A DNA stretch of 64,000 nt. Origin: Glandiceps talaboti (Eukaryota; Hemichordata; Enteropneusta; Spengelidae). This document shows positions 59,349-64,000 of this stretch, in pieces. The stretch covers positions 14,998,221-15,062,220 of the forward strand of contig NC_135571.1 of the NCBI RefSeq assembly GCF_964340395.1. The letters are read 5' to 3'. How positions within the stretch are numbered: position 1 is the stretch's first letter; each line of letters starts with the position of its first letter. Made by a program: the position numbers and the translations under genes. The notes beneath the pieces were generated by a model. The model saw only the letters and a list, made by a program, of their open reading frames with translations, was not told the origin of the DNA and did no database searches.

Positions 59349-59383
<35 letters not shown>
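55771..59383 (+). mobile_element. Intact-looking CR1/L2-type LINE inserted in the 30-bp array
   Basis: The satellite is interrupted at about 55770 (after gtgtgtattagtgtgtatt) and resumes at 59384 with acctatactag. The element has one long ORF, a roughly 195-bp 3' UTR and ends in aataaagtc then (TAA)n at 59350-59383, the short-repeat tail usual for L2/CR1 elements. Only about 20 bp precede the ATG, so a 5' UTR is missing or trimmed. No clear target duplication can be told from the repetitive flanks. Confidence 0.85.
55789..59187 (+). CDS. LINE polyprotein: 2A-like motif, PHD finger, APE endonuclease, reverse transcriptase
   Basis: 1132 residues without a stop. A hydrophobic leader (TCYLALLCLLL, residues 81-91) runs into DINLNPGP (94-101), a 2A-like sequence. 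A PHD-type zinc finger follows: C123-C126, C139-C142, H147-C150, C168-C171. The APE-like endonuclease spans about 196-410 with WN (202-203), E230, YRPP (304), GDFN (335), DH (379-380) and SDH (400-402). The reverse transcriptase spans about 675-935: NYRPISVLP (696), LLLDFRKAFD (A motif, D768), GVPQGSILGP (824) and YADD (855-858). The C-terminus (NYLNDF, RTQFFRKSFLYNGVKTWNDL) is the usual CR1/L2 tail. All catalytic motifs are present. It copies RNA into nicked target DNA. The upstream in-frame codon is TAA, so the ATG is the likely start. Confidence 0.93.
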   Translation: MAALAGCLFTLLLNYLILSMYYSKTLHQTFDDKLQMTHGKAWPTPKLDGNCYGKEIMIRCLGIGALGFRHSSTKNRRVNTTCYLALLCLLLSNDINLNPGPASTTAIVTNNYNQPEGTNLEVCSVCNSSIYFTDIQVYCICCYNSWHKQCLDEHLLEGNDATLLKWYCDTCLSDAEAPVANTPPCQVIIPRSAPKGLSICAWNVRSIPKHFDELKCILMESNLKVCGITETWFNDNHDNATFDVPGFALIRRDRPNRSGGGVAVYISSTVKYIERTDLQTTDIEDLWIQVNIQNCKPILLGTVYRPPDSNAAWFSTFEARLDRVCSEHFETIIMGDFNIDILTENRNGKQFISLCESFRLVNLINSPTRETNNTVSCIDHIWTTEPDRVVQTGVSCIGLSDHYPAYVIRQNSINSCTQTKHTIKYRCCKQFDPDSFCKDLEEVLWSNINSDNINDMLDTWNSLFLNIVNKHAPIKEKKVKYPTIPEWWNEDIDLSIKIRDKYKLNKSHEMYKKWRNKVTDLIRTAKREFYNTKLNNCTNEFWKFFKYLVPKPKSHNPTFLTKNGTEISDKEMGNAFNSFFTNVAAEYIKEANHNSDGITDKLRDFISNNLSDDTKFDIPQLHESEILQFLQNLECKKSTGLDDISAKFLKIGARQITPSLTTLFNYAITSGSFPDQWKSAKVTPLFKKGLRDNISNYRPISVLPILSKILERHVHMHFYNFLTSHNLLSNNQSGFRKFHSCQTALTNITNSWYHGIDRGNLIGVLLLDFRKAFDLVNHDILLRKLKMYGCSEKTLLFFTSYLQNRSQSISFNGILSDPLNVCVGVPQGSILGPLFFLLFVNDLPLISERTDMYMYADDTAAQAISPNVSEIETRLNHDVNLITQWCEGSNMCLNLQKTKVMVIGTSQKKARTKNCINVTCGSTKLECISNEKLLGVNIDDTLTWEKQVNTVCSKVAFKLHQLKRIRTFLNQRAKITFYNCFILPHFDYCSNIWGHCSNTLLLRIERLQKAVARVLLDTNFNTPSTVLFESLQWLPFRKRIIYNEAVLMYKVQNSLAPNYLNDFRGIREVHTRNTRAADRDELYIPKHRTQFFRKSFLYNGVKTWNDLSIDIKSCSTLQSFKRKCKCHLLENS

Positions 59384-59384
<1 letters not shown>

Positions 59385-60356
59385 CTATACTAGTACTTTT
59401 GAAGTGTGTATTACCTATACTAGTACTTTGAAGTGTGTAATACCTATACTAGTACTTTGAAGTGTGTATTACCTATACTAGTACTTTTGAAGTGTATATT
59501 ACCTATACTAGTACTTTGAAGTGTGTATTACCTATACTAGTACTTTTGAAGTGTGTATTACCTATACTAGTACTTTTGAAGTGTGTATTACCTATACTAG
59601 TACTTTGAAGTGTGTATTACCTATACTAGTACTTTTGAAGTGTGTATTACCTATACTAGTACTTTTGAAGTGTGTATTACCTATACTAGTACTTTTGAAG
59701 TGTATATTACCTATACTAGTACTTTGAAGTGTATATTACCTATACTAGTACTTTTGAAGTGTGTATTACCTATACTAGTACTTTTGAAGTGTATATTACC
59801 TATACTAGTACTTTTGAAGTGTATATTACCTATACTAGTACTTTTGAAGTGTGTATATTACCTATACTAGTACTTTGAAGTGTGTATTACCTATACTAGT
59901 ACTTTGAAGTGTGTAATACCTATACTAGTACTTTGAAGTGTATATTACCTATACTAGTACTTTGAAGTGTGTATTACCTATACTAGTACTTTGAAGTGTA
60001 TATTACCTATACTAGTACTTTTGAAGTGTGTATTACCCATAATAGTACTTTGAAGTGTATATTACCTATACTAGTACTTTGAAGTGTATATTACCTATAC
60101 TAGTACTTTTGAAGTGTATATTACCTATACTAGTACTTTTGAAGTGTGTATTACCTATACTAGTACTTTTGAAGTGTGTATTACCCATAATAGTACTTTG
60201 AAGTGTATATTACCTATACTAGTACTTTTGAAGTGTGTATTACCTATACTAGTACTTTTGAAGTGTGTATTACCCATACTAGTACTTTGAAGTGTGTATT
60301 ACCTGTACTAGTACTTTGAAGTGTGTATTACCTATACTAGTACTTTGAAGTGTGTA
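59384..60356. repeat. 30-bp minisatellite, right arm
   Basis: Same unit as 53163-55770, with shared variants (acccataatag), resuming after the LINE tail. Confidence 0.95.
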
Positions 60357-61115
60357 TTTAAATAGACGCCATTTTAAATGTTTTTGTTTTGCTAGGATTA
60401 TATGTTATGTCAAGTAAAAGAGTTTACACACTGACATATCGATCAACGAAGACTTGGTAATTGTTTAATTTCAATAGAGGATACAGCCTTATCAATAATA
60501 AATGTTACGAGTTTACTCTCATTTCAGTGACAGTACAAAGCTGTGACAACGTACATAAAGTTATGAATGTGTAACACTGAGATACAAACTCAATGTTGTT
60601 ATTCCGTTCACGGTTTGTCTGTATCGTCTACAGTTAGACTTCTAGTATACGGTGTCATATTGGCAGTGTAAATCGATCGTTGCCATGACGATCAAGTCAA
60701 ATGGATTAATTACACGCTAGATACAAAAACTTGATCTGTAATGTGACACCCGATCTTTTGTAGTGACTATGTCACGTGATATCATTGATCACCTGCAGTC
60801 TTATTGCATTTCGTGGTTACGAGTTGTAGCAAGCAATGAAGCCATCCACCTGTTGTGCCGAACTTTGTGTATTAAATCCACTGGAAAAAACCGAGCCAGA
60901 GGCGCTATTTCTGTTGCATTGTTAACTTGTATTGTTGGGATCTTGCCGTATTGCAGTCGCCTAGCAAATCTGGAAAGCAGTCTGGGATTACTTGACTTTC
61001 AGTGGCAGGAATAGAAATACTTAGTAGGTGAACGTGTACGTACTCGATAATAGTTACGAATTAGATGATTTGACAGCGATCTGTCAACCTGAAAGATAAC
61101 TTGGAAGTGATCAAC
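60357..61115. other. Probable 5' flank of the plus-strand ORF at 61116
   Basis: Non-repetitive. Contains a cgatcgttgccatgacgatc palindrome-like block at about 60674, and gtcacgtgatatc (an E-box/CACGTG word) at about 60771. An 83-codon plus frame at 60763-61014 has no ATG context or known motif and is not called. A possible acceptor (caacctgaaag) precedes the ATG at 61116. Confidence 0.4.
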
Positions 61116-61649
61116 ATGCCAAACTCAGGGTATAAGGGTATGATCAATAGAAGCTTCCGAAGCAAGGAGGCCCGACCAAAGACCACTGTCCCACCGTTAC
61201 AGTACTTCGAAACAGAACAGCAACCCCCACCACCACCACGACCTAACACTACAACTGCATATGCAAACCATGGGTACACCCTGCCGACGCCATCATCACC
61301 TCTACCAGCTCCTCCAGCCAATGTCTGGGGTTTGTCCAAGAATTGGAATATGCTACTAAACCGAAGACAGTATGTTCATCATCTTGAGCAGCAAAAACGA
61401 CTGCAAACATCGGTAGCTTTTACGGGTTTGGATGCATCGCAGTCTTCTGTCGTTCCGCTACCTAACCCGACACCGTGTTGGGTATTACGATTACAGCCTG
61501 GGTTGAATTCTGTTACACCATTCCATACCATGCAAAAGGGCACATGTGGCTATCATTACAGTCCAACAAGAGAACACAGGAAAATCAAGATAGGAATACC
61601 CCCTGCAGACCTGGTTAAATGGAGACATTTCAACATGATCAAGTATTGA
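61116..61649 (+). CDS. Proline-rich 177-residue protein, unknown
   Basis: Starts MPNSGYKGMINRSFRSKEA (ATG with A at -3: atcaacATGc) and ends WRHFNMIKY with TGA at 61647-61649. The N-terminal half has proline tracts (QQPPPPPRP, PTPSSPLPAPPA). Then WGLSKNWNMLLNRRQYVHHL, EQQKRLQTSVAF, PTPCWVLRLQPGLNSVTPF, GTCGYHYSPTREHRKIKIG. Amino acid use is even and the sequence is not repetitive, unlike the satellite frames nearby. Not recognised; no signal peptide, membrane segment or known domain. May be a single-exon gene or the last exon of a longer one. No AATAAA occurs until about 63358, so the 3' UTR is unclear and may include the arrays that follow. Confidence 0.6.
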   Translation: MPNSGYKGMINRSFRSKEARPKTTVPPLQYFETEQQPPPPPRPNTTTAYANHGYTLPTPSSPLPAPPANVWGLSKNWNMLLNRRQYVHHLEQQKRLQTSVAFTGLDASQSSVVPLPNPTPCWVLRLQPGLNSVTPFHTMQKGTCGYHYSPTREHRKIKIGIPPADLVKWRHFNMIKY

Positions 61650-61714
61650 CAATGACCTTGAATCGGATAACAAACTAATTGTTATGCACGCATTTATTCA
61701 GAAGTCTCGATTTA

Positions 61715-62048
61715 GTACCCATCGCTCAACTTTACGTGCACGACTTAGCCACCTATCGCTCAACTTTACCTGCACGACACGACTTAGCACCCATCGCTCA
61801 ACTTTACCTCCACGACTTAGCCACCCATCGCTCAACTTTACCTGCACGACGACTTAGCACCCATCGCTCAACTTTACCTGCACGACACGACTTAGCACCC
61901 ATCGCTCAACTTTACCTGCACGACTTAGCACCCATCGCTCAACTTTACGTGCACGACTTAGCACCCATCGCTCAACTTTACCTGCACGACGACTTAGCAC
62001 CCATCGCTCAACTTTACGTGCACGACTTAGCACCCATCGCTCAATTTT
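61715..62048. repeat. 33-bp minisatellite, about 10 copies
   Basis: Unit cacgacttagcacccatcgc plus tcaactttacctg, with some units carrying an extra cacga. Its plus frame (APIAQLYLHD) is open but repeat-derived. Confidence 0.9.
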
Positions 62049-62162
62049 GCAGTGTAGTAATACCTGAATATTTTTTCCAACGACAGTTTTTTATATGTCT
62101 GAAAAAGAGAGAAAATATTTATGATTTTGCAGTTTTACAGTCTTCAGCTAGTTCTCAAAGAC

Positions 62163-62370
62163 TAATTTTTACTAATGACCAGACTGGTACATTGTGTTCA
62201 TGTACAAGAAGGCATTTCAGTCACTACTTATTTTCTACTAATTACCAGACTGGTACATCGTGTTCATGTACAAGAAGGCATTTTAGTCACTACTTATTTT
62301 ACTAATTACCAGACTGGTACATTGTGTTCATGTACAAGAAGTTAAGAAGGCATTTTAGTCTATACTTATT
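62163..62370. repeat. Roughly 66-bp minisatellite, 3 copies
   Basis: Unit contains ccagactggtacattgtgtt and catgtacaagaaggcatttt. Confidence 0.85.
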
Positions 62371-62487
62371 TTTGCGTTTTTGTTTTCAAGCGAAATAAGC
62401 GAAAATAAGACTTCAGGTTTACAGAAGTTTATTACAAAGTGACAGATTACGCATGCGTTTCCTTAAGCGGGGTTTCCCACTTCATAC

Positions 62488-62912
62488 GCCAGTTTACAGT
62501 TTTGTAACGTCTATTCATAGCTTACAGTTTTGTACTGTCTATTCATAGCTTACAGTTTTGTACCGTCTATTCACTGCTTACAGTTTTGTACTGTCTATTC
62601 ATAGCACAGTTTTGTACCGTCTATTCATAGCTTACAGTTTTGTACCATATATTCATAGCTTACAGTTTTGTAGTCTATTCATAGCTTACAGTTTTGTACA
62701 GTCTATTCATAGCTTACAGTTTTGTACCGTCTATTCATAGCTTACAGTTTTGCACTGTCTATTCATAGCTTACAGTTTTGTACCGTCTATTCATAGCTTA
62801 CAGTTTTGTACCGTCTATTCATAGCTTACAGTTTTGTACCGTCTATTCATAGCTTACAGTTTTGTACCGTCTATTCATAGCTTACAGTTTTGTACCGTCT
62901 ATTCACTGCTTC
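62488..62912. repeat. 28-bp minisatellite, about 15 copies
   Basis: Unit cttacagttttgtaccgtct plus attcatag, with small deletions in some copies. Confidence 0.95.
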
Positions 62913-64000
62913 TATTGGACACCATGCATTATATATGTTGTCATCGTTAGTGGCCAGAGGTTGTAGTCAATGTAGCTCCGGCTTATAGAGGTATTACAAC
63001 GTTATCTGAGAATTATGACACGTAACCAGTAGCAACCACCTGACGATGAGAATTATAACGCGTAACCAGTAGCAACCACCTGACGATGAGAATTATGACC
63101 TGTAACCAGTAGTAACCACCTGGCGGTGCTGACGAGACGTCAGAGAAATTTTGGGATATTACAAGCTTCCAAGAATTGTTTTGACCCCGTGCGTCGACAT
63201 TTTCATCACTAAAGACATGTAACCAAGCAAACAGTTGGTCTAGGGAAGTTGAGGAAGGTCAACACATATACCTTCATCTACATAGCTCGACTGGAAATCT
63301 GTTACTTGGACCAATCTTTGGACGAAAGACTAAATTATTTGTATAATTCGATAGATAAAATAAATCAATAAAGTGCATAAATAGTAACACAGTGTTACTG
63401 ATACTTGGACACATTCAACATGGTCCAATAGCAGCTCTGAACTCAGTAAACCAATGTTAGTCTGGAGTGTGACGTCGGTGACCGAAAACTTTGTTAATCT
63501 TTAGAAGCCACTTTAGTAATAATCTTTATTTATACTGGATAGTTCTTTAAGCATATAAACACTTGTCTCCCAAGAAGTCCAGTGAGGGCCATCCCTCATG
63601 GGTTCAGTGTTACAGCCCAGACAGAGTTGCACACTTAATGAGTTACTAAGGTACCTGGAAATGTATATCATATTATTTATTCATTCCCTTAAATAATGAA
63701 CTTCAACAAGATCTAACAATTAAGATTGACTCGATTCAAGGCCTGACAACAAACATATCTTATCATTTCCTAACATAGAGTTATTCACAAAATCTACCGA
63801 AAACTTCGAGTGGAATACATATATGCGAACTACGGTTTAGTGTCATAACTGGACGTAACACATTCGTAGCGCTTTGAGTTGCACACTCACAGGTACACAG
63901 AAATAGATATAGAATGCGAAATTCTTTCAAATTAAAAAAATCAACATAACAAGGTAGAATCGTTTGATTTCAAAAGAACACCAAGTCACAGACTAATTAT
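62913..64000. other. Right-end flank with a 40-bp triplicate
   Basis: 63008-63127 holds three copies of a 40-bp unit (gagaattatgacacgtaacc ...). The rest is non-repetitive with AATAAA words at about 63358 and 63369; no exon or RNA gene recognised. Confidence 0.5.

Noticed and set aside
63200-63320. Minus-strand micro-exon (acceptor caagtaacag, donor gatgaag/gtatat) as first exon of gene B
   Set aside because: It would end in phase 1, whereas the exon at 50366 needs phase 2, and it has no ATG.

Overview
This is eukaryotic (metazoan) DNA: AT-rich, with spliced coding exons, several retrotransposon classes, MITE-like elements and very many tandem repeats. The overuse of TACATGTA-type palindromes, a CR1/L2-type LINE carrying a PHD finger and a 2A-like NPGP motif, and Penelope-like fragments suggest a marine invertebrate, perhaps a deuterostome such as a hemichordate or amphioxus. 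That taxonomic placement is inference. No bacterial, viral or CRISPR features were seen.

By hand count, about 30 minisatellite arrays (units of 21-66 bp) plus microsatellites fill nearly half of the window. Arrays whose unit length is a multiple of three (24, 27, 30, 48, 54 bp) give long open frames on both strands that are not genes.

Real coding content is mostly on the minus strand. (1) Exons at 4052-4270 and 11593-11766 look like the N-terminus of a SHANK-family postsynaptic scaffold; the rest of that gene would lie left of the window. (2) A multi-exon gene, called gene B here, can be rebuilt from splice sites and phase as exons at 50205-50366, 43325-43377, 41085-41117, 40131-40237, 36698-36729, 29909-30849 and 28036-28141 (stop codon). 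The last six join in frame; one connecting exon between the first two is missing. Gene B is not recognised as a known family. Each of its introns holds its own private minisatellite(s). On the plus strand there is an acidic terminal exon at 26368-26519, an intact LINE ORF at 55789-59187, and a compact 177-residue proline-rich ORF at 61116-61649.

Mobile DNA: the LINE (about 55771-59383) sits inside a 30-bp satellite. There are three decayed LINE fragments (44.9-46.0, 46.1-49.7 and 51.0-52.7 kb), two Penelope-like 3' fragments head to head around a (CATA)n tract (8.5-10.5 kb), two elements with CAGGGG termini and 5-bp target duplications (16215-16483 and 26526-27456), a 757-bp terminal-inverted-repeat element (12721-13477), a long inverted repeat (21784-21963 against 25021-25198) and two dispersed repeat families.

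The most unusual structures are the one-array-per-intron layout of gene B, and a 58-bp minisatellite (46985-49620) that grew out of the C-terminal coding sequence of a LINE, with the two halves of that ORF still flanking it.
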